Of a stretch of 64,000 nt of DNA, positions 30,316 to 38,354 are shown one piece after another. The position numbers and the translations under genes were made by a program. Positions within the stretch are counted from its first letter, which is position 1; every line of letters begins with the position of its first letter. The stretch covers positions 124,001 to 188,000 of the forward strand of contig SSFA01000008.1 of NCBI GenBank assembly GCA_008015155.1. The letters run 5' to 3'. The notes below the pieces were generated by a model. The model made no database searches. It had not been told where the DNA came from and saw nothing but the letters and a program-made list of their open reading frames with translations. Source of the DNA: Thiothrix sp. (GTDB taxonomy: Bacteria; Pseudomonadota; Gammaproteobacteria; Thiotrichales; Thiotrichaceae).

Positions 30316-31839
30316 ATGAAAATTTCTAAAAACCTTCGTTGGATTCTAGCAGGTGCGATTGTATTCGGTACCTGCATGTTTTTACTGTTTTTATTCTACG
30401 CCACTGAGAGCGCTTTGAATCTGTGGGATCGCTTACAGCAGCTACCGCCAGCTTTGTTTTATTTGTATTTAGGCTTGATTGCGTTAGTGAGTTTAGGAGG
30501 CTTAGGACTAGCACTCAAATTGTTACTAGGTAGCAAGCGTGTGACACCTAATTTCCAACGCTCTACTACGCCTCCCACGGTTGAGCAAGTTGAAGCAGAA
30601 CTTAAGCAGATTGAAGCAGCAGGGATGGATATCACCCCGTTTCGAGAAGAACTAGAACGTTTAAATGCCCGCAAAGAAACCGGGCAAATCAATATTGCTT
30701 TTTTTGGCGAGGTCAGTACAGGTAAATCCTCTATTATTAAAACCCTGCTTCCTAGTGCTGGAGTTGAGATTAGCTTGCGGGGTGGTTCGACCCGTGAAAT
30801 TCACGAGTATATGTGGCAAACCCAGTCTGGTGATCGTTTACTCCTAACAGACTTACCAGGTCGGAATGAAGCCGAAGGCTCTTTGGATGAATTAGCGCGG
30901 GATGAGGCTGTACGGGCGCAAATCGTGGTGTATGTGGTGGACTCCGACTTAAGCCGCAGTCAATTCGAAGATATTCAAGAACTGTATGCTTTCGGCAAAC
31001 CATTGATTATTGCCTTCAATAAAAGCGACTTGTATACGCCTGAAGAAAAACAGCAACTAAAAGAACGTATCCTCAGCCGTTTCAACACCGAGACGCCTCA
31101 GCAGCCACTACCTAAAGTCGTGTTCATTCAATCGGGTGGCACGGAGGAAGTGGTTCGAGTGTATCCAGACGGACGTGAAGAAACCATTCAGCGCCAACGG
31201 AAAGCCGATGTCAGTGCCTTATCTGAAACCCTACAAACTGAAATTGATAGCCGTATCGAATGGCTAGAAAACCTACGCGATGCCAGTGTGTTTAGTTTGG
31301 TACAAACTAAATTGGATGAAAACCGTGCTAGTTTTCGCCGCGAACAAGCAGAGAAAATTGTACGTAATGGAACCCGTAATGCCGTGATTGGTGCTTTAGC
31401 GGCGATTAGTCCAGGTACTGATATTATTATTCAAGGGGTCATTGGCACACGCATGATTCAAGAATTATGCAAACTGTATGATGTGCCCGTTAAACAAATA
31501 GACATTGATCAGTTTCTCGACTTTAGCCAAAACCAAATGAAGAAAAGTATCCCTTTGATTTTAGCAGTGGCTGGCAATGGGCTAAAAGCATTCCCGGGAA
31601 TTGGTACAGTAGCGGGCGGCTTAGTGCATGCGGTAGCTTATGGTTTGATCTTTGATGCTTTAGGGCATGCGGTTGCCCTGACTTTAGAACAACGGGGCGC
31701 TTTAAAGGCAGCTCCAGCAGCACTGACGTTTCGGGAGATGCTGAGTGGAAATCTGGAAGAACGTACAAAAACACTGGCCCGACTGGTTGTCGATCAATAC
31801 AAAACCAAAGACAGCGAGCGAGTTGGCAGTGAGCAATGA
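30316..31839 (+). CDS. Membrane-anchored Era-like GTPase with DUF697-type C-terminus (first of pair)
   Basis: 507 residues. Two N-terminal transmembrane helices (about 9-31 and 45-69) precede a GTPase domain: G1 GEVSTGKSS (K137), G3 DLPG, G4 NKSD. The C-terminal third has hydrophobic helices of the DUF697 kind (NAVIGALAAISPGTDIIIQG and ALKAFPGIGTVAGGLVHAVA). Such proteins act at the inner membrane; known examples are poorly characterised. Its last 95 bp overlap the start of a second GTPase gene, so the two are likely coexpressed partners. Confidence 0.85.
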   Translation: MKISKNLRWILAGAIVFGTCMFLLFLFYATESALNLWDRLQQLPPALFYLYLGLIALVSLGGLGLALKLLLGSKRVTPNFQRSTTPPTVEQVEAELKQIEAAGMDITPFREELERLNARKETGQINIAFFGEVSTGKSSIIKTLLPSAGVEISLRGGSTREIHEYMWQTQSGDRLLLTDLPGRNEAEGSLDELARDEAVRAQIVVYVVDSDLSRSQFEDIQELYAFGKPLIIAFNKSDLYTPEEKQQLKERILSRFNTETPQQPLPKVVFIQSGGTEEVVRVYPDGREETIQRQRKADVSALSETLQTEIDSRIEWLENLRDASVFSLVQTKLDENRASFRREQAEKIVRNGTRNAVIGALAAISPGTDIIIQGVIGTRMIQELCKLYDVPVKQIDIDQFLDFSQNQMKKSIPLILAVAGNGLKAFPGIGTVAGGLVHAVAYGLIFDALGHAVALTLEQRGALKAAPAALTFREMLSGNLEERTKTLARLVVDQYKTKDSERVGSEQ

Positions 31840-33151
31840 AGAACCGGGTACTACCAAAAATATCCAAGGTGATGCGCATTTAAACCTCGCGACGGCCAGC
31901 TTGCGCCGTCTATTGGAAGACAAAAACCTGCCTGCTGATGTACGCGCTACCTTAAAAGATGATTATTCACAAGTCCAAGCCATGCTCGATAAGCTCGAAC
32001 ATGGGCATATTCATATTGCCGTCTTTGGCCGAGTGAGTGTAGGCAAGTCATCGTTGCTTAATGCACTGTTAGGTAAGGATGCGTTTAGCGTCAGCGTCTT
32101 ACATGGTGAAACCAAAACGACTGATTTCCACGCATGGGATGAATATGTGGATGGCGGTTTATATCTGATTGATACACCGGGTATCAATGAAATTGCGGGC
32201 GAAGATCGAGAGCGGATGGCACATGAAGTTGCTACACGTGCTGATTTAGTGCTCTTTGTGATTGATGGCGATTTAACGGATGTCGAATTTCGTGCTTTAA
32301 AAACGGTAACCGCCAGCCACCGCCCTACCATTCTGGTCGTCAACAAAGCGGATCGTTATACCGATAAAGAAAAGCAGCAATTGCGTAGTGTGCTTGAAGA
32401 GCGCACACAGGCTATTTTAGAGCCAGAAAATATTATCTTTACAACCGCTCAAGCCAGCCGTCAAACAGTGATTTATGTCGATGCCGAGGGGAATGAGCAG
32501 GAAGGTCTGCGCGTACGTCCTGTTGATGTAGAGGCTCTCAAAACTCGTTTGTGGGACATTATCGAACATGAAGGCAAAACATTGGCTGCCTTGAATGCTT
32601 CCTTGTTTGCGAGCAATTTAAGTGAAGAGGTGGGCAAACGTGTTCTAGCGGTTAAACATGAATTGGGTTTGAAGACCATTCAAATGTACTGTATTGCTCA
32701 AGGTGTAGCCGTAGCTTTAAATCCAATTCCTGTTGCAGATCTAGTAGCCGCAGCAGCGATTGATGCTGGCATGATAGTACATCTCTCCAAACTCTATGGC
32801 TTACCCATGTCCAAAAGCGAGGCGGGTGATTTACTTAAAACTATTTCAGGCCAGATGCTTGTTTTGATTGGCACCACTTGGGCCGTGCATTTAATTGCCA
32901 CGGTACTCAAGCTCGGCACGGGTGGACTTTCGACTTTACTCACTGCAGCTACCCAAGGTGCGGTCGCTTGGTATAGTACGCTAGTGGTTGGCCGCGTCGC
33001 AGAAACTTGGCTAGCTAATGGCAAATCATGGGGTGAGTCAGGGCCCAAATTGACCGTGGAACAAATCCTTGATTCGCTAGATCGCGACTCTGTAATTGCC
33101 GAAGCTCGTGAAGAAATCATGGCTTATATCCGCAAAACGGTGAAAAACTAA
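31745..33151 (+). CDS. Second Era-like GTPase with DUF697-type C-terminus
   Basis: 468 residues from GTG 31745, which has GGGAG 8 bases upstream. That makes a 95-bp overlap with the first GTPase. A GTG at 31829 would cut the overlap to 11 bp and remove 28 residues, so the start is not certain. GTPase motifs are GRVSVGKSS (K101), DTPG and NKAD. Hydrophobic C-terminal helices (PIPVADLVAAAAIDAGMIV and following) match the first GTPase. It lacks the N-terminal TM pair. Its stop overlaps the next gene's ATG (TAATG). Confidence 0.85.
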   Translation: MEIWKNVQKHWPDWLSINTKPKTASELAVSNEEPGTTKNIQGDAHLNLATASLRRLLEDKNLPADVRATLKDDYSQVQAMLDKLEHGHIHIAVFGRVSVGKSSLLNALLGKDAFSVSVLHGETKTTDFHAWDEYVDGGLYLIDTPGINEIAGEDRERMAHEVATRADLVLFVIDGDLTDVEFRALKTVTASHRPTILVVNKADRYTDKEKQQLRSVLEERTQAILEPENIIFTTAQASRQTVIYVDAEGNEQEGLRVRPVDVEALKTRLWDIIEHEGKTLAALNASLFASNLSEEVGKRVLAVKHELGLKTIQMYCIAQGVAVALNPIPVADLVAAAAIDAGMIVHLSKLYGLPMSKSEAGDLLKTISGQMLVLIGTTWAVHLIATVLKLGTGGLSTLLTAATQGAVAWYSTLVVGRVAETWLANGKSWGESGPKLTVEQILDSLDRDSVIAEAREEIMAYIRKTVKN

Positions 33152-33627
33152 TGGCTGGTTATAGTGTGCGCAATCTCATTGTAATTGCAGTATTGCTTAT
33201 CGCTGCAGCTTGGCAATACTTCTCAGGGCAAGTCGGCCAGTCGCCTTCTCAAACTAAGGGAACAACCTCTACTCTTGCCAGCAACACACCTGCCAAAACG
33301 CTTGCACAATTGCGAGCGGCTACGAATGATCCCAATGCTAAATTCTGGACTACTGTGCAAGGTACTGTGATTAAAAATCTGAAAGACGACCAAGAAGGTG
33401 ATCGCCACCAGAAGTTTTTAATACAAGTCGCTCAGGATTTAAGCCTATTGATTTCACACAATATTGATCTAGCCCAACGCGTCCCAGTGCGGGAAGGTGA
33501 TAACGTCAAAGTGCAAGGCGAATATGTATGGAATAATCGGGGTGGTGTCATTCATTGGACTCATCATGATCCAAAAGGGCGGCAAACAGGTGGCTGGATT
33601 GAGCTGAACGGCAAACGGTACAATTAA
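33151..33627 (+). CDS. DUF3465 family OB-fold-like protein
   Basis: 158 residues. An N-terminal signal or anchor (about 8-24) leads a low-complexity linker and a DUF3465 domain with RHQKFLIQV, LLISHNIDLAQRVP and the signature GGVIHWTHHDPKG. The fold is predicted OB-like and periplasmic; its ligand is unknown. The ATG overlaps the stop of the second GTPase (TAATG), linking it to that membrane GTPase operon. Confidence 0.85.
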   Translation: MAGYSVRNLIVIAVLLIAAAWQYFSGQVGQSPSQTKGTTSTLASNTPAKTLAQLRAATNDPNAKFWTTVQGTVIKNLKDDQEGDRHQKFLIQVAQDLSLLISHNIDLAQRVPVREGDNVKVQGEYVWNNRGGVIHWTHHDPKGRQTGGWIELNGKRYN

Positions 33628-33641
33628 ACAGTTGAATTTGA

Positions 33642-33680
33642 CTAAGCAGCCGAGTAGAGACTGAAAACTCGACTGCTTAG
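33642..33680. terminator. Hairpin between DUF3465 gene and a small minus-strand gene
   Basis: A 14-bp stem with one G-T wobble (CTAAGCAGCCGAGT / ACTCGACTGCTTAG) and an 11-base loop lies between convergent genes. It probably terminates transcription from both sides. Confidence 0.6.
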
Positions 33681-33687
33681 CTTATCT

Positions 33688-33846
33688 TTACCAGATAAAG
33701 GCTGGCTCAGAATAAGTCATAATCATGCAACCACAAGCACCGGGTTTCGGTGGAACATAATGTGCATGGGCTGTGCTGGTGGTGACCAACATCGTGGTTG
33801 TGCCAATAACGGTTAAACCTAACAATAATAATAGTTTCTTTTTCAC
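33688..33846 (-). CDS. Small secreted peptide, 52 residues
   Basis: GTG start with AGGAG 7 bases upstream. The product has a clear signal peptide (KKKLLLLLGLTVIGTTT, cleavage near AHA) and a mature part of about 24 residues with VPPKPGACGCMIMTYSEP. The CGC motif, with one Cys on each side of Gly, could form a metal site or disulfide. It lies 26 bp after the start-side end of another small secreted protein gene (33873-34202) on the same strand. Not recognised; the strong ribosome site and signal peptide support a real gene. Confidence 0.65.
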   Translation of the reverse strand: MKKKLLLLLGLTVIGTTTMLVTTSTAHAHYVPPKPGACGCMIMTYSEPAFIW

Positions 33847-33872
33847 AATAGTTCTCCTGATTAACACTCAGT

Positions 33873-34202
33873 TTATGAGTTGTAGTGAGGATGCGAATGG
33901 TTCGAACGATGGTAGCCTAATCTAAAGGCTTTTTTCGCAAGCTTATTAGACTCTAGTGCATATTTAGTCGCACAACGCCGCATCATTTTAGCTTTATAAC
34001 GTAGCTCTACCACATCGATCCCCTGACGTTTTAGACTCTGCATGGTCTGCTCTAGCGTGGTTGCTTGATCGTTCAAAGCCCAGGCGGTTGAACGTAACTT
34101 ATTGGCTTCATTGACAATTGGCGCAAGAGGGCCTGCTTCAGCTTGACCACTCACTAAAGGAATTGCGCCAGCCAATAGAGCGCCATGGATTATTTTTTTC
34201 AT
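33873..34202 (-). CDS. Small secreted helical protein, unknown function
   Basis: 109 residues from the ATG at 34202, with GGAG about 9 bases upstream; a longer frame to 34247 adds 15 residues before the signal peptide and is less likely. The signal peptide (MKKIIHGALLAGAIPLVSG) is followed by helical heptad-like sequence (DQATTLEQTMQSLKRQGIDV) and a His/Asn-rich tail (HRSNHSHPHYNS). It is probably periplasmic. It lies upstream of the 52-residue peptide gene on the same strand. Confidence 0.6.
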   Translation of the reverse strand: MKKIIHGALLAGAIPLVSGQAEAGPLAPIVNEANKLRSTAWALNDQATTLEQTMQSLKRQGIDVVELRYKAKMMRRCATKYALESNKLAKKAFRLGYHRSNHSHPHYNS

Positions 34203-34339
34203 CACTAACACTCCAAGTGTATTTGCTGGTTTTAAGGCTGGTTTCAAACACCAGCACTTAGGAGTTTAGAAGTAATCTAATTAAAAAGTTGCAGTTTTTT
34301 AATATTGTTATTTCATATACCAAATTAAGTAAAATTAAT

Positions 34340-35128
34340 CTAACTAGCTTCAAAAAAATACTCTGCATAAGACGACCTATTATCAGAATAATAAGTCCGC
34401 TCATAACAAAAGACTTGTTTATTTTTATTCATCAAAATAATCGTCGAACAACGTGTTCCGTAATCCATAAAGCCGGGTGCAATAAAAATAGGTGATAACC
34501 AAAGTTCTTTTTCTAAGCCAATACCCGTGTCTGGTAGCTGCTCAGGCTTAGCTATTGTGCGGTCTGCTAGCAATTCAAATAATTTATTCACCAAACCGAC
34601 TTGATCTTGGTTTTGTGAATTATTTACTAAATGCTTAAATTCGACTAAACCACGCTGCACTTTAGGCCAAGGGGTATTTAAACTGGCATTGCTTAAACCA
34701 TAATAGCCTTGATTGAGCACTTGCCAATGGCTTGAATAACGATTACTTAGATAGTAAATTTCATTAGGCAAATAACCTGCTAGTAAATTAAACCCTGCAT
34801 ATTGATTTTGAGTTTCTGCTAGTTGTTTTAAATCACTTAAAGCAGGCTGAGGGCTAGCTACAAATTCGCTCACCACTAAACCGCGAGAACGCGCGCCAAT
34901 CTGTGGAATCCCTTGACGCACATTCGTGACTAAAGCGAATTTGAGGCTAGTTTGATTGAGCGCTAGCCACGAGCCTTGCGAGCTTTGATCCATGCCCCCC
35001 ACAATCGAGGGTTGATCTGGCCAAACGCCTAGAGCAGTAGCCGGGCGCTTAAAAAACTCATCGCGATTGGCTGCCAAAATAAAAGAATATTGAGGATGTT
35101 GCTGGATAGCTAATAAAGCAAAACACAT
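34340..35128 (-). CDS. NRDE (TANGO2) family protein
   Basis: 262 residues from the ATG giving MCFALLAIQQ at 35128. The family conserves Met-Cys at the start, so the 13 extra residues of a longer frame to 35167 are unlikely. The hallmark NRDEFF is present (AANRDEFFKRP), as are the later family motifs IVGGMDQSSQGSWLAL and GTRCSTIIL. Cys2 would be an Ntn-type nucleophile. TANGO2 relatives are linked to heme and lipid handling; no specific role can be assigned here. Confidence 0.88.
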   Translation of the reverse strand: MCFALLAIQQHPQYSFILAANRDEFFKRPATALGVWPDQPSIVGGMDQSSQGSWLALNQTSLKFALVTNVRQGIPQIGARSRGLVVSEFVASPQPALSDLKQLAETQNQYAGFNLLAGYLPNEIYYLSNRYSSHWQVLNQGYYGLSNASLNTPWPKVQRGLVEFKHLVNNSQNQDQVGLVNKLFELLADRTIAKPEQLPDTGIGLEKELWLSPIFIAPGFMDYGTRCSTIILMNKNKQVFCYERTYYSDNRSSYAEYFFEAS

Positions 35129-35336
35129 AGATGGCTCGATTTGTAAGCATAAACACGAGTTGATCATACCGTATTTAGGTGAGTAGCCAAGCTAAGTAAA
35201 AGCTGTTACTCACTTAATTGGGGGATCATCAAGTATTGAATTAAATCATAAACTTAATATTAATAATCAGGAACCCAAAACTGACTATCAACGCCTTTGC
35301 TTCTAATGATCTAAGTGTTTTTAGGGAAAGATTATC

Positions 35337-35633
35337 ATGAATATACGTCGTCAATTAGCCTTTAGCCTACTAGCAGTTCCAGTGGTTGTAGGTATTAGTG
35401 ATTCAGCCATCGCTGACACGGATAGCAATTACCAGAAACTATCACCTGCCGCTTTGCAGCAATTAGAAGCTAAACGCATACTAAGTCATCCTGCCAAACC
35501 TAAATCGGACGCATGGATGGAGCTCGGTGATCCTTGGATGGAATGGCAAGCTGAACAAGCTAAAGTGAATCTAGAACGTTCAGTTGTGAACCCCGCCGAC
35601 ATTTTGGCTCGTTTTAAACAACATCAGCCTTAA
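35337..35633 (+). CDS. Candidate RiPP precursor: secreted peptide with tandem D-x-W-M-E motif
   Basis: 98 residues with AGGGA 9 bases before ATG. A signal peptide (1-26, ending SDSAIA) is followed by a helical spacer and then two adjacent heptads, SDAWMEL (57-63) and GDPWMEW (64-70). The remainder is charged and helical (71-98). The gene is 75 bp upstream of a radical SAM/SPASM gene on the same strand. Peptides next to such enzymes are often their substrates, and Trp-x-x triads are typical sites of rSAM cyclophane cross-links. No GG protease site is visible. The precursor assignment is inferred from position and the repeated motif. Confidence 0.6.
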   Translation: MNIRRQLAFSLLAVPVVVGISDSAIADTDSNYQKLSPAALQQLEAKRILSHPAKPKSDAWMELGDPWMEWQAEQAKVNLERSVVNPADILARFKQHQP

Positions 35634-35679
35634 AGCTTAAGCCTATTCAGCAACTGATAGAGCGGAGCAGTAGAGGCAA

Positions 35680-35700
35680 CTCCCTCGGCTCCAGTGGGAG
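35680..35700 (+). promoter_or_regulatory. Hairpin enclosing the radical SAM ribosome binding site
   Basis: CTCCC (35680-35684) can pair with GGGAG (35696-35700), the ribosome binding site 8 bases before ATG 35709. A competing stem GGAGC (35664-35668) / GCTCC (35688-35692) would free it. This would limit the enzyme relative to the upstream peptide. It is structural inference from short stems. Confidence 0.3.
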
Positions 35701-35708
35701 ACGGTATC

Positions 35709-36824
35709 ATGTTAAATTCCAGCCCCAAGCGCATTAACCCACTCTTACAATTTGTCGTGAAGGTGAGTAAATACTGCAATCTGCGCTGTGCCTATTGTTA
35801 TGAATACAATGAACTAGCACATAAAGCTGTTATTGCCTTGCCTGCTATGCAACAGTTTTTCCAAAACATTCGCTCTTATGCTGAGGCACATTGCAGTAAA
35901 ATTGATTTTATTTGGCATGGTGGCGAACCACTTTTAGTGAAGCTCGACTATTACCGAGAATTAGCAGCACTGCAAACACAAATCCTAGGTAAGCAACTCC
36001 ATTTTCAGAATGGAGTACAAAGTAATTTAACAGTCCTAACTGAGCGGCATTTACAGTTCTTGAAGGATAAAGAGTTCTTCCAGACCATCGGTGTATCTTT
36101 TGATGTCTATGGTGATCAACGCATCGATATTAAGGGCAAGCTAAAAACACAAGCTGTGTTAATGCATATGCAAGCTTTACAAGCACACGGTATTCGGTTT
36201 GGGGCGATTACAGTATTGGCACAGAATACTTATCCACATCTGCAAGCTATCTATCAATTCTATGACTCAATCGGTGTCTCGTTTCGCTGCTTGCCAATTT
36301 ATCGGGGCATTTCAGAAGCACAAATTGATCAACACTCTCTATCCCAAGAAGAAATTTTAAAGTCGCTACTATTGCTTTTCACTTGCTGGAGCCAATCACC
36401 TACAGCTACACCGGTGGAACCCTTAAATCGCTGGATTGATTATGCTTTAAGCTATTTAGCTAGCAAGCCTGTGCACACTGACTTATATGATAAACGCTGG
36501 GATGAGCAGACCTTCATGGTTAACACGGATGGGCAAGTTTGGGGAACTTCAGAAACTTATGATCCTGTCTATTGCTATGGCAATATTTTTAGCCAGAGTA
36601 TGGAAGAAATTTTAGCTTCTGCTGGTAGAAAGCGCGCTATACAGGCCTCTCGACAGCGGGTGGAGAACTTTTGTACAAACTGCAGTTATCGTGGTCACTG
36701 TGATGGTAAATTTATGGGCGAAGCCACTCCCATTCAAATTGAACAAACACGCCAATCAGGCTGCTTAGTGAGAAAAGCTTTAGATGCTATTATTCCAAGC
36801 CTAGCTCAAGCTCAAGTGGCCTAA
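35709..36824 (+). CDS. Radical SAM/SPASM peptide maturase-like enzyme
   Basis: 371 residues from ATG 35709 (GGGAG 8 bases upstream; an in-frame GTG at 35694 is less likely). The radical SAM cluster motif is C23-x3-C27-x2-C30 in CNLRCAYC, with HGGEPLL following. The C-terminal SPASM region has C322, C325, C331 and C352 (CTNCSYRGHC ... SGC). The N-terminal block LLQFVVKVSKYCNLRCAYCY resembles FxsB-type cyclophane-forming maturases (their QFVLKV-x-CNLACDYCY). A cytosolic enzyme that installs a cross-link in the upstream peptide is the working model. No RRE domain is obvious. Confidence 0.78.
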   Translation: MLNSSPKRINPLLQFVVKVSKYCNLRCAYCYEYNELAHKAVIALPAMQQFFQNIRSYAEAHCSKIDFIWHGGEPLLVKLDYYRELAALQTQILGKQLHFQNGVQSNLTVLTERHLQFLKDKEFFQTIGVSFDVYGDQRIDIKGKLKTQAVLMHMQALQAHGIRFGAITVLAQNTYPHLQAIYQFYDSIGVSFRCLPIYRGISEAQIDQHSLSQEEILKSLLLLFTCWSQSPTATPVEPLNRWIDYALSYLASKPVHTDLYDKRWDEQTFMVNTDGQVWGTSETYDPVYCYGNIFSQSMEEILASAGRKRAIQASRQRVENFCTNCSYRGHCDGKFMGEATPIQIEQTRQSGCLVRKALDAIIPSLAQAQVA

Positions 36825-36826
36825 AA

Positions 36827-36846
36827 CAGCAGGCCTTTACCCGCTG
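36827..36846 (-). terminator. Terminator of the 65-residue minus-strand gene
   Basis: Minus-strand stem CAGCGGG / CCTGCTG (one wobble) with a 6-base loop, followed by TTTTAG. It is placed 21 bp past the stop of the minus-strand gene and just after the radical SAM stop. Confidence 0.55.
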
Positions 36847-36866
36847 CTTATTGAAACCAGAAAAAC

Positions 36867-37064
36867 TTAGTGTTTAACCCAATCTTTATAAGTGTCTAGA
36901 CTGCGGCTCTTACCTGCTTCATAACCAGCTTCATATGCCTCGTTCAAGCGCTGCTCTTCACGTAGCGGATTATGCAGATAACCATTTTGCCATCCTTGGA
37001 TAAATTCGCTATCAGTGCCTGCTTTCTCCATCGCAACCACTGCTTCATAATACTGTTGATTCAT
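36867..37064 (-). CDS. Small conserved-type protein with RMF-like motifs
   Basis: 65 residues with AGGAG 7 bases before ATG. Two related blocks occur: FIQGWQNGYLHNP and EAYEAGYEAGKS. The GW-x2-GY-x2-NP and GYEAG patterns recall ribosome modulation factor and its small relatives, which bind ribosomes in stationary phase. The resemblance is short and the charge is not strongly basic, so the role is uncertain. It has its own terminator and stands alone. Confidence 0.6.
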   Translation of the reverse strand: MNQQYYEAVVAMEKAGTDSEFIQGWQNGYLHNPLREEQRLNEAYEAGYEAGKSRSLDTYKDWVKH

Positions 37065-37113
37065 CTAAAGCTCCTCTCAAAACTAAATCATTGTTGACAA
37101 CTGCTAAACCTAT

Positions 37114-38226
37114 TTAAGGCTGTTGAGCCGCTTTAAAAAACTTTAAAGCTTGCCCGCTATCAATGGTTTTACGTACTGCTTGGGCAGCTGCTGGTAAATC
37201 GGGATAACGCTGTAATTGATGTAAGCAAATAGCACAGGCATAGACCAAACTGTCATATGTTAAGCCGCGCTGCCCTGCTAAAGCAGCTAAACCTAAGCCT
37301 GCTGCTTCCGCCGCTAAGGCATCACTATCAATCAAAGCATTGTCTGCTGGTACTAAATCTGCTGATAAAGGTACCGCACGTGTTTCTGCCACTATATCTA
37401 AAGCTTGAGGCGCTAGATCAACTTGATATTCCTGCGCTTGATCTTGATAAGCAAATAAACGCCCTGCTTGTTGTAGGGAAGGAATGATGCCACCTTCAAC
37501 GCCACGAACAAAAATCGCGCTTGTAAAACCTGCTTGACGTGCTAAAGAAGCATAAATAGGTGGATAGGCTTTATGGACATAACCGCCCATGCAATGCGTT
37601 TTCTTCCGTGCTCGGATTGGCCCTAACATCGTTTCGACCGTAGTCAAAACTTGACGTTTAACCATACGTTGGCGCAAGGGCACTAGCGCATGTAAAGCTG
37701 GCGCAAAACTAGCTTGGTCAATATAAGTCCAACCCCATTGCTCTAATTGCTGGGTTGCCTGTTGTGGACTTAAATCAACCTTAACGCCAGCTGCTTTTAA
37801 AATTTTATGATGAGTTGCTCCATATTTTGGCCCCACACTATCTAAGCCATGTACGACTGCTGGTAAGCCTAAACTCGCTAATACTGCGGGTACAAAACTT
37901 GAAGCAGGAACACCCCGTGCAAAACCATCATAAGGGTCAGAAATATCCACTAACTCATCAACTGCTGCCTGACTAATCGTGGACTGATCGATTAAAGCTT
38001 GTAATGTACCCCGATTTTCTTCATCGGTTTCGCGCTTCATCCGCAAAGCTATTAAATAAATAGCCGTCTGCACCGGATCAGCCTTAGCACTTAAAATATG
38101 CTGCATCGCCTGATAGGCTTCGGTATAAGACAAGTCCTTGCTGTATTCAGGCCCTGTCGCGACTTTTTGAATACATTGTTTGAGGTGTAGCGCTAAATTA
38201 GCTTCAGACATAGTACAAGTTTCCAT
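37114..38226 (-). CDS. TrpD-like (anthranilate phosphoribosyltransferase family) protein
   Basis: 370 residues of the glycosyltransferase family 3 fold. The N-terminal helical domain has PVQTAIYLIALRMKRET. The phosphoribosyl-site region is VVHGLDSVGPKYGATHHKIL, and KTHCMGGYVHKAYPPIYASLA and VRGVEGGIIPSL follow. The usual TrpD PRPP motif GTGGD is not present, so a biosynthetic TrpD role is unlikely; it groups better with TrpD2/YbiB-like proteins that bind nucleic acid. No other trp gene is near. An ATG at 38211 is an alternative start. Confidence 0.78.
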   Translation of the reverse strand: METCTMSEANLALHLKQCIQKVATGPEYSKDLSYTEAYQAMQHILSAKADPVQTAIYLIALRMKRETDEENRGTLQALIDQSTISQAAVDELVDISDPYDGFARGVPASSFVPAVLASLGLPAVVHGLDSVGPKYGATHHKILKAAGVKVDLSPQQATQQLEQWGWTYIDQASFAPALHALVPLRQRMVKRQVLTTVETMLGPIRARKKTHCMGGYVHKAYPPIYASLARQAGFTSAIFVRGVEGGIIPSLQQAGRLFAYQDQAQEYQVDLAPQALDIVAETRAVPLSADLVPADNALIDSDALAAEAAGLGLAALAGQRGLTYDSLVYACAICLHQLQRYPDLPAAAQAVRKTIDSGQALKFFKAAQQP

Positions 38227-38263
38227 AGCAAACCAGTGTAGGAAGTGCGGCAGCGCTTAGAAA

Positions 38264-38279
38264 TACCCCTCTCGGGGTA
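38264..38279. repeat. Palindrome upstream of the TrpD-like gene
   Basis: TACCCC-TCTC-GGGGTA is a perfect 6-bp dyad in the divergent region between the TrpD-like and Sel1 genes. An operator is possible; no regulator is nearby. Confidence 0.35.
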
Positions 38280-38354
38280 ACGCTTTGCAAGTCGACTTAT
38301 TCTAACTTAGGCTTGAGGCTTTGTAGCTAGCTAACTACCTAGAAGGAATTTGTG

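Noticed and set aside
35337..36824. Peptide and radical SAM pair as a quinohemoprotein or PQQ-type maturation set
   Set aside because: No amine dehydrogenase subunit, PqqD-like or RRE protein is adjacent and the peptide lacks the Cys-rich or Glu-Tyr core of those systems.
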